Assembly: GCA_024655885.1 (NCBI GenBank)
Contig: JANLFN010000012.1
Span: 18,046-82,045, forward strand
Source of the DNA: Eubacteriales bacterium
GTDB taxonomy: Bacteria; Bacillota; Clostridia; Acetivibrionales; JANLFN01
Direction: 5' to 3'
DNA length: 64,000 nt
Numbering within the stretch: position 1 is the first letter of the stretch; every line of letters begins with the position of its first letter. Below the pieces are notes generated by a model that worked only from the letters and a program-made list of their open reading frames with translations, was not told the origin of the DNA and did not search any database. Shown one piece after another: positions 27,801 through 36,111 of the stretch. A program made the position numbers and the translations under genes.

Positions 27801-27967
27801 ATGGCTGCAGGAGTCGTTTTGCCCACCAGCCGCTTCGGCATGGAAGGCAGTTCTCCCATATCGCTTTCATAGAGATGCCGTTCCCTCAAATCCGTATTAA
27901 TCCGCAAGCCTTCAATATTCTTCAGCTCAAGCAGCGACTCAGCGCTCAATTCTTTTACGTGAGCCAC
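24893..27967 (-). CDS. FAD-linked oxidase / Fe-S (GlcD-GlcF type) fusion oxidoreductase with Met-rich tail
   Basis: 1024 residues. Residues about 50-230 form the FAD_binding_4 domain (GGWLAQGGGAGFGSYQYG near 152-169), and a shortened FAD-oxidase C-terminal domain follows to about 450. Two cluster motifs CARCGYCRNVC and CTTCERCDFTC lie near 507-570. Two CCG domains follow (GCTAS..., CCGIPM, SCPAC; CH..., CCGS, CPCC) to about 860. The last 124 residues (901-1024) hold 26 Met in an amphipathic MxxMMP pattern. This domain order fits a 2-hydroxyacid (lactate/glycolate-type) dehydrogenase passing electrons through Fe-S clusters. It is divergent from the four-subunit oxidoreductase, consistent with lactate to pyruvate to acetyl-CoA, but the substrate is unproven. 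Confidence 0.9.
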   Translation of the reverse strand: MAHVKELSAESLLELKNIEGLRINTDLRERHLYESDMGELPSMPKRLVGKTTPAAIVQPQNENEVIQVVAWANKYSVPIIPRAAASSGYGGVVPVPGSVVMELVHFNKIIHMDTDKKTVTVEPGIVWKDLEFKLNAAGLAVRMMPTSAPASTVGGWLAQGGGAGFGSYQYGLFEQNVESATVITPDGSKITLAAKDLSLVSGAMGTTGIITSITLRLRALEKHTAFGIEAKTPAQVQEILEQIDLKGLPLWHAGFMNPTAARLKNRVPPKTHHGHPLPKPVLPESYILLLACDESRAASVEKKLAPIVKDAGAVMLPQDITEHEWEDRFNPMKIKRIGPSLVPAEVIVPLNRIAEVFEQMEETVKPPVLVEATMVSSKHIVLLCLIPHDARKLTFNLAFTLSLSILKLAKRYGGRAYASGLYLAQEANQVHRTRISQWLNFKREKDAKNLFNPRKLSGIPLMKMMIGTALAFEPMVRIMGNRIKPQLRENWKAKNGLPGDVVWYAYSCARCGYCRNVCELYGGKGWESTSPRGKWAYLRRVAEGREKFDQEMTNNFLKCTTCERCDFTCQLDLPIEPSWAVMRGELVNSGKQMTFPAFELMAASAGKEKNIWANFAEKRDEWVPEDLRPKIKDKAEIAYFPGCTASFVEKDIAAASARLLDAAGVEFTYLGKDEACCGIPMLVAGRWDVFEKIMRHNIRKMKEHGVKTVIASCPACWLTWHTYYPQWAKKLGIEYDFEAKHYSEVISEKLARGEMKFTHPVNMKLTFHDSCHIGRAGGIYEPPRDMLKAIPGVELVEMEHNRENGLCCGSVLTRISEPDPLSNKLGRMKLEEVAACGADACVALCPCCQFQMRVSADANGMDIPVKDLAAVAAKGLGIELPDYTPYVLEMWAVFDKVITLMQVPNMAKLMTLLIPRMMDALPAPLRGMMKMAKVPGLDRMMARMMPPMMPLLMPILMPKVMPDMLREVEKMIEMPDFMKKQMPDLMPKTMENMLPHVLPEIAVLVTPAMIQYVKTKQLPSIRIF

Positions 27968-28209
27968 TAAAACCCCCCCTTGAAATTTGAATTTATATTT
28001 AAATTTTATACCTTTTATTATTATATTTCAATATACAAATATATTAATATTTGAATATTATGCCGGTTTTATTTATATGCCGCATTTTTTTATGCCCTTG
28101 GGTAAAAAATAACCCTGTACCAGTAAATTCAGGATATAGCTCCTGACCCTGAAATTGATGGGACATGGAGTTGTATCCTCTGTTCACCACTGTAAGGAGG
28201 TTCAAACGC

Positions 28210-28788
28210 ATGAGTCATGTTGTTGAAATAAGATGGCACGGACGCGGGGGACAGGGCGCAAAAACAGCCTCCCTGCTCCTTGCGGACGCCGCCTTTAACA
28301 CGGGCAAATACATCCAGGGCTTCCCCGAATACGGCCCCGAAAGGATGGGCGCTCCCATTACGGCCTACAACAGAATAAGCGATGAGCGGATTACCATCCA
28401 CAGCAATATCTATAAGCCGGATTACGTGGCTGTTGTGGATGATACCCTTTTGACATCGGTGGATGTGACCGCCGGTCTTAAGGAAGAAGGTGCAATCATA
28501 GTAAACACCACAATGTCGCCGGAGGAAGTCAAGCCCCTGTTAAAAGGGTATAGGGGAAAGGTGTTTACCATAGACGCGCGGAAAATTTCCATGGAAACCC
28601 TGGGGAAATACTTCCCCAATACCCCCATGCTCGGCGCTGTAGTAAAAGTCAGCGGGGTCATGGATGAAAAGGAGTTTTTAAATGATATGGTGGAGTCTTT
28701 TAAACACAAGTTTTCCAAAAAGCCGGAAGTCATCGAAGGGAACGTAAAGGCACTTGAAAGGGCCATGCAGGAGGTGAAGGGCGCATGA
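28210..28788 (+). CDS. 2-oxoacid:ferredoxin oxidoreductase, gamma subunit
   Basis: 192 residues from ATG 28210 behind AAGGAGG. The gamma signature IRWHGRGGQGAKTAS lies at about 7-21, followed by PEYGPERMGAPITAYNRIS. First gene of a gamma-delta-alpha-beta operon with overlapping ends, the layout of archaeal and Thermotoga-type pyruvate (POR) or 2-ketoisovalerate (VOR) enzymes. The substrate is not fixed by sequence; pyruvate is my first guess. About 240 nt of AT-rich divergent promoter region lies upstream. Confidence 0.93.
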   Translation: MSHVVEIRWHGRGGQGAKTASLLLADAAFNTGKYIQGFPEYGPERMGAPITAYNRISDERITIHSNIYKPDYVAVVDDTLLTSVDVTAGLKEEGAIIVNTTMSPEEVKPLLKGYRGKVFTIDARKISMETLGKYFPNTPMLGAVVKVSGVMDEKEFLNDMVESFKHKFSKKPEVIEGNVKALERAMQEVKGA

Positions 28789-29108
28789 GCGGAAACAGCG
28801 GTAAAAAAACACTGAAAGCGGTCCCCCCGGACGTTCCATGGCGCCGCATCACCCGGGGCGGTATTATTGACAGCCCCGGGAATGCAGAGCTCTTTAAAAC
28901 CGGCGACTGGAGGTCCATGAAGCCCGTATGGCTGCCCGAAAAATGCACGCAGTGCCTCCTGTGCTACCCGGTATGCCCGGATACGGCCATACCCGTGAAT
29001 GAAGAGGGAAAACGGATGGATTATGATTATGACCACTGTAAGGGCTGTGGGATTTGTGCAAAGGTATGTCCCTTTGATGCCATCGATTTTGTGGAAGAAA
29101 GTAAATGA
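28785..29108 (+). CDS. 2-oxoacid:ferredoxin oxidoreductase, delta (ferredoxin) subunit
   Basis: 107 residues. Its ATG overlaps the gamma stop by 4 nt. Two [4Fe-4S] motifs lie near 50-61 (CTQCLLCYPVCP) and 84-95 (CKGCGICAKVCP). The N-terminal PWRRITRGG segment is typical of PorD. It carries electrons from the TPP/Fe-S centre to ferredoxin. Confidence 0.95.
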   Translation: MSGNSGKKTLKAVPPDVPWRRITRGGIIDSPGNAELFKTGDWRSMKPVWLPEKCTQCLLCYPVCPDTAIPVNEEGKRMDYDYDHCKGCGICAKVCPFDAIDFVEESK

Positions 29109-29124
29109 AAGGAGAATGGGACAA

Positions 29125-30339
29125 ATGGCTATTAGAGATCGATTAAGCGGGAATGAGGCTACTGCCGTTGCCATGAAGCAGATTAACCCGGATGTGGTGG
29201 CGGCCTTCCCCATAACCCCGTCTACTGAAATACCCCAGTACTTCTCAACCTTTGTGGCGGACGGTGCGGTGGACACCGAATTTGTGGCCGTTGAGTCGGA
29301 GCACAGCGCCATGTCCGCCTGTGTAGGCGCCCAGGCAGCCGGCGGCAGGGCTATGACCGCCACATCGGCCAACGGGCTGGCACTCATGTGGGAGGTGTTA
29401 TACATCGCCGCCTCCCTGAGGCTCCCTATCGTTATGGCGTGTGTAAACCGGACCCTCTCGGGCCCGCTGAACATCCACAACGACCACAGCGATTCCATGG
29501 GAGCCAGGGATTCAGGCTGGATACAGCTGTATTCGGAAAACAACCAGGAGGCTTACGACAACATGCTTATGGCCCACAGGATTGCCGAGCACCCGGATGT
29601 GATGCTCCCCATCATGGTGTGCCAGGATGGCTTTATCACCTCCCACGCCGTGGAAAACATTGAACTTATGGAAGATGAAAAGGTGAAGGCCTTTGTGGGA
29701 GAATACAAGCCCGATTTGCACCTTTTGCGCAAGGAAGCCCCTATTTCGGTGGGCCCCCTGGATTTGCCGGCCTTTTGCTTCGAACACAAGCGCCAGCAGG
29801 CGGAAGCCATGAGGAAGGCAAAAAGCGTCATACTGGAGGTAGCCCGGGAGTTTGCCCGGATATCCGGGCGTCATTACGGCTTTTTCGAGGAGTATAGAAC
29901 CGATGACGCGGAAGTGGCGGCGGTTCTATTGAATTCCACAGCGGGTACGGCCAAATTCGCGGTGGACCGTTTGAGGGAGCAGGGCAAAAAAGTAGGACTG
30001 GTCAAGCTCAGGGTCTTCAGGCCCTTCCCTGCGGATGAGATTGCCGCGGCGCTGTGGAAATTCAAAGCCGTTGCCGTGATGGACAAGGCAGACAGCTTTA
30101 ACGCCGCCGGAGGGCCGCTTTTTACCGAAGTTGCCAGCGCACTGTTCGTAAAAGGGGCTCCGGGTCCCAAGATTGTAAATTTTATTTACGGCATCGGCCA
30201 GAGAGATGTCAAGGCGGAGGATATGGAATTCGTCTATAATGAACTGTTGAATATCGCAAACACCGGCAGGGTTGGCAGTGTATACAACTACCTGGGTGTA
30301 AAGGAAGAGGAGGCGGTACTGAATGGCTTACAGTCTTAA
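29125..30339 (+). CDS. 2-oxoacid:ferredoxin oxidoreductase, alpha subunit
   Basis: 404 residues from ATG 29125; the ATG nine bases earlier lies too close to the AGGAG site. The N-terminus has FPITPSTEIPQYF (about 26-38) and the ESEHSAMSACVGAQAAGGR segment that contacts substrate and TPP. The C-terminal transketolase-type domain ends near 370. Overlaps beta by 17 nt. Confidence 0.95.
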   Translation: MAIRDRLSGNEATAVAMKQINPDVVAAFPITPSTEIPQYFSTFVADGAVDTEFVAVESEHSAMSACVGAQAAGGRAMTATSANGLALMWEVLYIAASLRLPIVMACVNRTLSGPLNIHNDHSDSMGARDSGWIQLYSENNQEAYDNMLMAHRIAEHPDVMLPIMVCQDGFITSHAVENIELMEDEKVKAFVGEYKPDLHLLRKEAPISVGPLDLPAFCFEHKRQQAEAMRKAKSVILEVAREFARISGRHYGFFEEYRTDDAEVAAVLLNSTAGTAKFAVDRLREQGKKVGLVKLRVFRPFPADEIAAALWKFKAVAVMDKADSFNAAGGPLFTEVASALFVKGAPGPKIVNFIYGIGQRDVKAEDMEFVYNELLNIANTGRVGSVYNYLGVKEEEAVLNGLQS

Positions 30340-31258
30340 GGAAGCGGCAAAAAAGCCCGAAAGGTTCACCGGAGGGCACAGAATGTGTGCCGGATGCGGC
30401 GCTCCGGTGGTGGTAAGGCACATTCTCAGGGCCTTAAAACCGGAAGACCATGCGGTTATAGGTTGTGCCACAGGGTGCCTGGAAGTCTCCACCTTTATTT
30501 ACCCCTACACGGCGTGGAAGGATTCCTTTATCCACAATGCTTTTGAAAACTCGGCCGCAACCGTTTCAGGAGCTGAAGCTGCCTACCGCGCTATGAAGAG
30601 GAAAGGAAAAATCCGGGGGGAAACAAAATTCATAGCCTTCGGGGGTGACGGCGGGACCTATGACATCGGGCTCCAGTCTTTATCCGGCGCAATGGAAAGA
30701 GGCCATAACATGCTCTATGTGTGCTATGACAACGGAGCCTACATGAACACGGGTGTTCAGAGGTCGTCAGCCACCCCCAAGTACACCGACACCACCACCT
30801 CCCCCGCCGGCAAAAAAATCCCGGGCAAGCAGCAGTGGAGGAAGGACCTGACTGAAATCATGGTGAATCACTCTATTCCCTACGTCGCCCAAACTGCTGC
30901 CGTAGGCAACATGAAGGACCTCTATGAAAAGGCGGAAAAAGCCCTGTACACCGATGGTCCCACATTCATGAACGTACTGGCTCCCTGCCCCAGGGGCTGG
31001 CGGTATAACACCCCGGACCTCATGGATATAAACAAGCTGGCTGTGGAGACATGCTTCTGGCCTCTGTACGAGGTGGAGGAAGGCAGGTACAGGATTAACT
31101 ACAAGCCCAGAAATAAGCTGCCGGTAGCCGAATTCCTGAAACCCCAGGGCCGTTTCAAGCACCTCTTCAAGCCGGGCAACGAGTATATGGTTGAAGAAAT
31201 ACAGCAGGAAGTGGACAGAAAATGGGACCGCCTGTTAAGACTGGCAGGGGAGGTGTAG
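30323..31258 (+). CDS. 2-oxoacid:ferredoxin oxidoreductase, beta (TPP) subunit
   Basis: 311 residues. Cluster cysteines CAGCGAP near 22-28, the TPP motif GGDGGTYDIGLQSL near 109-122 and YDNGAYMNTGVQRS near 134-147. It completes the catalytic heterotetramer with alpha, gamma and delta. AGGAGG lies inside the alpha gene just before its start. Confidence 0.95.
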   Translation: MAYSLKEAAKKPERFTGGHRMCAGCGAPVVVRHILRALKPEDHAVIGCATGCLEVSTFIYPYTAWKDSFIHNAFENSAATVSGAEAAYRAMKRKGKIRGETKFIAFGGDGGTYDIGLQSLSGAMERGHNMLYVCYDNGAYMNTGVQRSSATPKYTDTTTSPAGKKIPGKQQWRKDLTEIMVNHSIPYVAQTAAVGNMKDLYEKAEKALYTDGPTFMNVLAPCPRGWRYNTPDLMDINKLAVETCFWPLYEVEEGRYRINYKPRNKLPVAEFLKPQGRFKHLFKPGNEYMVEEIQQEVDRKWDRLLRLAGEV

Positions 31259-31332
31259 CCAAAGGCAGCGAAAATAGATTCTCACTCAGCCGTTTATAAG
31301 GTTTCAGGTGTGTGTCCTCAACTTTTCCATTC

Positions 31333-31391
31333 TACGGCCGGATCTGGCAGCATATAATTTTATATAAGGCCATAAAACAATGCCGGCCGTA
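31333..31391. repeat. Inverted repeat TACGGCCGG ... CCGGCCGTA
   Basis: Perfect 9-nt arms at 31333-31341 and 31383-31391, each adjoined by ACTTTTCCA. It lies in the gap between the oxidoreductase operon and the coat gene. No T tract follows, so it is not an ordinary terminator. Confidence 0.5.
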
Positions 31392-31468
31392 CTTTTCCAC
31401 AACCGCAAAGGGTGATATCTATACTATCGGTTTCCAGATAAAACAGTCAAAATTGTTGGAGGTTACTT

Positions 31469-32455
31469 ATGCAGGATATAATCAGGGATATTGTCGAAGG
31501 ATATAATATAGATGTAAAAAGTATCCTTCCTTACAAAGATGCTTACATTTTAAACACGAATAAAGGAAAAAAACTCTTAAAAAGGGTTTCTTACCTACCC
31601 GAAAGGATCCTGTTCATTCACGGGGCAAAAGAGCACCTGTACAAAAACAACTTCAAATGCACCGACAGATACTTGTGTACTGTAGATGGAAATCCCTATA
31701 TAGATATCGGTGAATACAGGTATACCGTCTCAGACCACATCGAAGGCACCGAATGCAATTTTGACAGCAAGGCGGACATCATCGCCGCCTCCAGGCTTCT
31801 GGCATGCCTGCACAGGTCTTCCAGGGGTTACATCCCGGATAAGAAAAGCATGCCCCGGGATGACCTGGGCAAGCTCCCGGCGTATTTCAGTAAAAGGCTG
31901 GAAGAATTGAAGAAGCTCAGGAAAGCGGCTAAAAAGGGAAAGACCAAATTTGACTACCTGTTTCTTGACTACGCGGATTATTTCTATAATCTTGGGGAGA
32001 GTGTAATCCTGTCCATTCCCGCCTCCAAATACGGGGAACTTGTCACGGCTTCCAGAAATGAAGGCATCCTCTGTCACCACGATTATACCCACCACAATAT
32101 CATGCTGAGCGAAAACAAAATGTTTGTCATCAATTTTGATTTTTGCTGCTTTGAATTGAAGGTCTATGATCTTGCAAACCTTATCCGGAGAAAAATGAGG
32201 AAATGCAACTGGGACATCGGCGAAGCAAAAACCATTATAAACGAATACCGTTCAATAGAGCCCATCAGCCAGGATGAGTTCTATATAATGAAGCTTATAC
32301 TGCAGTTCCCTCAAAAATTCTGGAGGGTGGCAAACAAGTACTATAACAGCAAACACAGCTGGTCGGAAAAGAGCTATCTCACAAAAATGCAGGAGGTCAT
32401 CATGGAAGTGGAGTACCATAAAAATTTTATCGAGCAGTTTGAAAGGCTGTTCTGA
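31469..32455 (+). CDS. CotS-family spore coat protein (kinase-like fold)
   Basis: 328 residues from ATG 31469 behind GGAGG. It has the CotS/aminoglycoside-phosphotransferase-like fold: LCHHDYTHHNIML near 204-216 corresponds to the catalytic loop and NFDFCCFE near 224-231 to the metal loop. CotS proteins are incorporated in the spore coat; kinase activity is usually unproven. Next come yabG and veg, so this is a sporulation cluster. Confidence 0.9.
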   Translation: MQDIIRDIVEGYNIDVKSILPYKDAYILNTNKGKKLLKRVSYLPERILFIHGAKEHLYKNNFKCTDRYLCTVDGNPYIDIGEYRYTVSDHIEGTECNFDSKADIIAASRLLACLHRSSRGYIPDKKSMPRDDLGKLPAYFSKRLEELKKLRKAAKKGKTKFDYLFLDYADYFYNLGESVILSIPASKYGELVTASRNEGILCHHDYTHHNIMLSENKMFVINFDFCCFELKVYDLANLIRRKMRKCNWDIGEAKTIINEYRSIEPISQDEFYIMKLILQFPQKFWRVANKYYNSKHSWSEKSYLTKMQEVIMEVEYHKNFIEQFERLF

Positions 32456-32468
32456 AAAAACGCCTGCG

Positions 32469-32506
32469 CCCCGTTCAAGCCAACAATGCAAAGCATCGGG
32501 TTTTTT
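32469..32506 (+). terminator. Terminator after the CotS-family gene
   Basis: CCCG and CGGG arms with an inner ATGC/GCAT stem are followed by TTTTTT. Confidence 0.6.
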
Positions 32507-32725
32507 ATTGCAAAACGTCCGAACTTCCGTTCCGGCTTATCCGGTAACTTCACAAACAGCACTTCTTGAAGATTTCTTGCGCATGTCCTTGTATAATGCA
32601 ATTTTATTTCCCTGTTAAGTATATTATCCCTCAATATTTCAGTTTCAATGCCTTTCTATCACATGCAAGGCGGCACAATCATATTATGTAATAGGAATTA
32701 TGTGGATTAAAGGGGGGCTTATGGG

Positions 32726-33601
32726 GTGTTCAAAGTTGGGGATATCGTAGCAAGAAAATCCTATGGAAACGACATATTGTTTAAAGTAGTGGAAATAAAA
32801 AAAAGCGGCAAAGAAAATATGGTGACATTAAAAGGCATCAACTACAGGATAGAAGCAGATGCACCCGAATCAGACCTGGCTCTTCAATCAGACAGGTACA
32901 TCAGTGAAAACAACGAAAGGTTCTGCCGGGCTATTGAAAAAAAATGTCAGGAAGCCATTGCCTCAAGAGAGACAGGTAAATTAAAAAAACTCTTTACGAG
33001 AGATACTGCAAAAGATGGTTCTCGTGATTTTTCACGTCCTGGGAAAGTACTTCATATCGATGGAGATAACGATTATCTCGATGCCTGCTTGGAAAAATAT
33101 AAGAGCTTCGGAATAGAAGCCGTGGGAAAATACATCGCTGAAAAGGAGCAGCCGGGCAGTATTTATAAACTGCTCCAGGAAAACAGGCCCGATATCCTTG
33201 TGTTGACAGGCCATGACGGTCTAATCAAAGGCGACAACAATATTAACGACATAAACAGCTATAGAAACTCAAAGTACTATATTTCGGCCGTTAAAGAGGC
33301 AAGAAGGTATGAGAGCGACCTGGACAGCCTGACCATCTTTGCCGGTGCATGCCAGTCTATGTATAATGAAATCATTAAGGCCGGAGCCAACTTTGCCAGC
33401 GCGCCTTACAGAGTATTGATCCACGCGCTGGACCCTGTGTTTATATGCCAGAAAATTGCCTTTGCGAGCATTGACAAAATACTCACACCTTTGGATGTAA
33501 TCAGCGGCACCATAACCGGTTACAAAGGAATCGGGGGTATTCAGACCCGCGGGAAATACAGGAACGGATACCCCTCCGAACCTTCAAGCTTACAACCTTA
33601 A
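32726..33601 (+). CDS. yabG: Sporulation-specific protease YabG
   Basis: 291 residues from GTG 32726 behind GGGGGG. It matches YabG throughout: VGDIVARKSYGNDILFKV at the start, VLHIDGD near 108, LVLTGHDG near 159-166 and FAGACQSMYNEI near 207-218, where His and Cys would form the active site. YabG trims coat proteins such as SafA and SpoIVA for cross-linking. The order yabG-veg is conserved with Bacillus. Confidence 0.93.
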   Translation: MFKVGDIVARKSYGNDILFKVVEIKKSGKENMVTLKGINYRIEADAPESDLALQSDRYISENNERFCRAIEKKCQEAIASRETGKLKKLFTRDTAKDGSRDFSRPGKVLHIDGDNDYLDACLEKYKSFGIEAVGKYIAEKEQPGSIYKLLQENRPDILVLTGHDGLIKGDNNINDINSYRNSKYYISAVKEARRYESDLDSLTIFAGACQSMYNEIIKAGANFASAPYRVLIHALDPVFICQKIAFASIDKILTPLDVISGTITGYKGIGGIQTRGKYRNGYPSEPSSLQP

Positions 33602-33692
33602 AGCCAAACGGGGAAACTGCACCAGGGTCACGGAAAATCATGTAAAATTCCGTGTTTCTGCCTGTTATGGCAAACAAATTTAAAAATAGTAC

Positions 33693-33722
33693 TTGACATA
33701 AATAAATTTCCCTTGTTATAAT
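33693..33722 (+). promoter_or_regulatory. veg upstream promoter P1
   Basis: TTGACA-N18-TATAAT on the plus strand. Confidence 0.85.
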
Positions 33723-33733
33723 ATATATTTTTT

Positions 33734-33762
33734 TTGACAAGTTGTTGTCCCTGTGGTATAAT
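33734..33762 (+). promoter_or_regulatory. veg promoter P2
   Basis: A perfect TTGACA-N17-TATAAT, ending 28 nt before the veg start codon. Tandem with P1; the veg promoter is also very strong in Bacillus subtilis. Confidence 0.92.
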
Positions 33763-33790
33763 TTAAATAAACAGAAGATGAGGTGATTCA

Positions 33791-34057
33791 ATGATTGAGA
33801 AGGGTGACCTATTTCAGATCAAAAGAGACATTGAAACCTGCATTGGAGAAAAGGTCCAGCTAAAAGCAAACAAAGGCAGGAAAAAAACATTTATCCGAGA
33901 AGGAGTTCTTGAAAACACCTATCCAAGCATCTTCGTGATAAAATTTGAAAACGACTATGATACCACCAGGAGAGTTTCCTATAGCTATACAGACATATTG
34001 ACAAAAGCTGTAGAACTTGTAGTATGTAAGGATAACAAGAAAATTCAGGTATGCTGA
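33791..34057 (+). CDS. veg: Veg family protein
   Basis: 88 residues, matching Veg (DUF1021) over the full length: IKRDIETCIGEKVQLKANKGRKK near 8-30 in the typical pattern and YSYTDILT near 68-75. It is a small Sm-like beta-barrel reported to affect biofilm gene expression in Bacillus. Driven by two consensus promoters and closed by a terminator. Confidence 0.95.
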   Translation: MIEKGDLFQIKRDIETCIGEKVQLKANKGRKKTFIREGVLENTYPSIFVIKFENDYDTTRRVSYSYTDILTKAVELVVCKDNKKIQVC

Positions 34058-34163
34058 GGTGTTAAGGATATTTTATAAGGATGCTTTCCAGCGGAATAGG
34101 ATCACAATGGAAGGAAAGCAGGAAACTCCTATTGGAGGTCACTGTTAAATTCAAAAAAGGTTT

Positions 34164-34195
34164 AAAGGTGCCGGGCGAACTGACCCGGCACCTTT
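34164..34195 (+). terminator. Terminator after veg
   Basis: AAAGGTGCCGGG and CCCGGCACCTTT arms (12 bp), then ATTTTCC. Confidence 0.88.
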
Positions 34196-34351
34196 ATTTT
34201 CCCTCCGCCTTTGTGACAGCGGACCGTCACCCCTGCCGCAAAGGGCAATGAATCGGATAAAGCTCCTAACATTCTGTAATATTTTGAGGACCTTGTCAAT
34301 ATATATTACATAGGAATATTTGTTTGATTAATGCAAGAGGAGGATATGGCC

Positions 34352-35920
34352 ATGTCTCTTGAACTTATAAGAGAAGTCGTAAATCTAAGCCAGGTAATCG
34401 GAGAAGAATTAACCCAGACTGTTGTCGAAAATGATATAATCGTACCCGACGTGAAGCCGGACATTAACCGCATATTACTGCTGGACGGAGATATTTACAT
34501 CAAAAGTACCGAAACTGTACAGGATAAAATACTTATAAACGGAGCTATCTGCTTTAAAATACTCTATATATCGGATGATTCGGAGCAAAGTGTAAAAAGT
34601 ATAAACCCCACCGCCAATTTCTCTTACGATCTGGATGTACCCGGCGCAAAGAGCGGCATGAAAAGCAAGGTTAAGTGCGATATTGAGCACATAGACTATA
34701 ATATTCTAAACGGAAGAAAGATTAATACCAGGGCAATTGTGAAGCTGTCCGGGAAAATCGTAAATGACGTTGAGCAGGAGATTGTAAGCGGTGTAGAAGG
34801 AATTGAAGACCTGGAGGTTTTGCGGGAAAATGTCAATATAAGCTACAGCCTGGGTGAAAACGAAATCAGCTGCTCAGTCAAGGAATCCTTTGAAGTCCCT
34901 GCCGGTAAGCCGGCCATCAGGGAAATCCTCAGGAATGACATCAAGATTACGGGCAAGGACTACAAAATAACAGAAGGCAAAATTATTGTTAAAGGGGAAC
35001 TGGGTGTTTCAACACTGTATGTGGGGGATGATGAAGCCCGCAGTATCCAGTTCATGGAGCATGAAATCCCCTTCAGTCAATTTATAGACCTGCCGGGAAT
35101 TGATGAAAATGCCTCCTGCAGCATCGAGTGCCGGATTGCCGACTCCCTGTTTGAGGCCGTGGAAGACAGTGATGGCGAGCTCAGGAAGATTAACGGCGAA
35201 GTAAGCCTTACCATTTCTGCTTCCGCATCTGCGCGGAAAAGTATCGAAGTCCTGTCCGACGCCTACAGTCCTCAAATGAGGTTGAATCTCGATAAGGAGC
35301 CCGTCAGTCTTGAAGAGTCCATTGCGGAAAGCAAGAGTCAAATCATTCTGAAGGATACCATTACACTTGAAAGCGGTGCCCCGGAAATCGTTGAAATTTT
35401 CAACGTCCTTTGCAAGCCTTCCCTTTCGGATTGTAAAATATCGGATAACAGGCTGTCGCTGGAAGGTGTGGTGAACTATAACATGCTGTATCTGTCCAAC
35501 AGCGCCGAGCAGCCGGTTTTGTGCAGCAGGCAGGAGGAGCTGTTCAAGCACGGGATTGATATTAAGGGGGTAAAACCGGGCATGCGCTGTGAAGTGGACC
35601 TTGATATCGAGCACTGCAGCTACAGCATGGTTTCATCCAATGAGGTTGAAGTTCGATTGATTCTCATTGCTACTGCAAGGGTTTCCAGCCAATACTCCCT
35701 GCCGTTAATTGCAAAAGTTGCTGAAAGCCCCATGGAAGACAAAAGAACCTCATCCCGCCCCAGTATCATCATCTATTTTGCCCAACCCGGGGACACCCTG
35801 TGGAAGATTTCCAAAAAATATTCCACATCCGTTCGTGCGGTGCAGAAGGTCAATCAAATAAGCGATACCGACCCCATCCTTCCGGGCCAGCAGATCATTA
35901 TCCCGGGGAGAGTTTTTTAA
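34352..35920 (+). CDS. SPOCS (DUF3794) and LysM domain spore protein
   Basis: 522 residues from ATG 34352, placed 8 nt after AGGAGG; ATG 34346 is too close to it. It has repeated beta-rich SPOCS/DUF3794 units (for example VVENDIIVPDVKPDINRILL near 27-46, and again near 335-440) and a C-terminal LysM domain (about 477-520, YFAQPGDTLWKISKKYS start). The LysM domain would bind cortex peptidoglycan, so this is a coat-cortex linker in the manner of SafA/SpoVID. Monocistronic. Confidence 0.88.
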   Translation: MSLELIREVVNLSQVIGEELTQTVVENDIIVPDVKPDINRILLLDGDIYIKSTETVQDKILINGAICFKILYISDDSEQSVKSINPTANFSYDLDVPGAKSGMKSKVKCDIEHIDYNILNGRKINTRAIVKLSGKIVNDVEQEIVSGVEGIEDLEVLRENVNISYSLGENEISCSVKESFEVPAGKPAIREILRNDIKITGKDYKITEGKIIVKGELGVSTLYVGDDEARSIQFMEHEIPFSQFIDLPGIDENASCSIECRIADSLFEAVEDSDGELRKINGEVSLTISASASARKSIEVLSDAYSPQMRLNLDKEPVSLEESIAESKSQIILKDTITLESGAPEIVEIFNVLCKPSLSDCKISDNRLSLEGVVNYNMLYLSNSAEQPVLCSRQEELFKHGIDIKGVKPGMRCEVDLDIEHCSYSMVSSNEVEVRLILIATARVSSQYSLPLIAKVAESPMEDKRTSSRPSIIIYFAQPGDTLWKISKKYSTSVRAVQKVNQISDTDPILPGQQIIIPGRVF

Positions 35921-35991
35921 AGACGACCTGGGTGTTTGCATTCCATCCCCGGGGCATTGTGTATTAAAAAATTGATGAAACATTTTTTCAT

Positions 35992-36020
35992 GTGCCTGAA
36001 ATTTTGATTTCAGGCACTTT
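35992..36020 (+). terminator. Terminator after the SPOCS/LysM gene
   Basis: GTGCCTGAAAT and ATTTCAGGCAC arms with a 4-nt loop; the T tract after it is short. Confidence 0.65.
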
Positions 36021-36023
36021 CTG

Positions 36024-36052
36024 TTGAAAAAGAAATGTATTTTGTATATAAT
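36024..36052 (+). promoter_or_regulatory. ispE promoter
   Basis: TTGAAA-N17-TATAAT, 60 nt before the ispE start codon. Confidence 0.75.
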
Positions 36053-36111
36053 AAATATATGCTATTTTTATATAGGATTTACTATAAAGGGACAGGATCT
36101 ACGGTTGTATA

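Noticed and set aside
28422-29543. 373-codon minus-strand frame across the oxidoreductase operon
   Set aside because: It is antisense to three subunits with clear Fe-S and TPP-domain motifs; its composition is that of a shadow.
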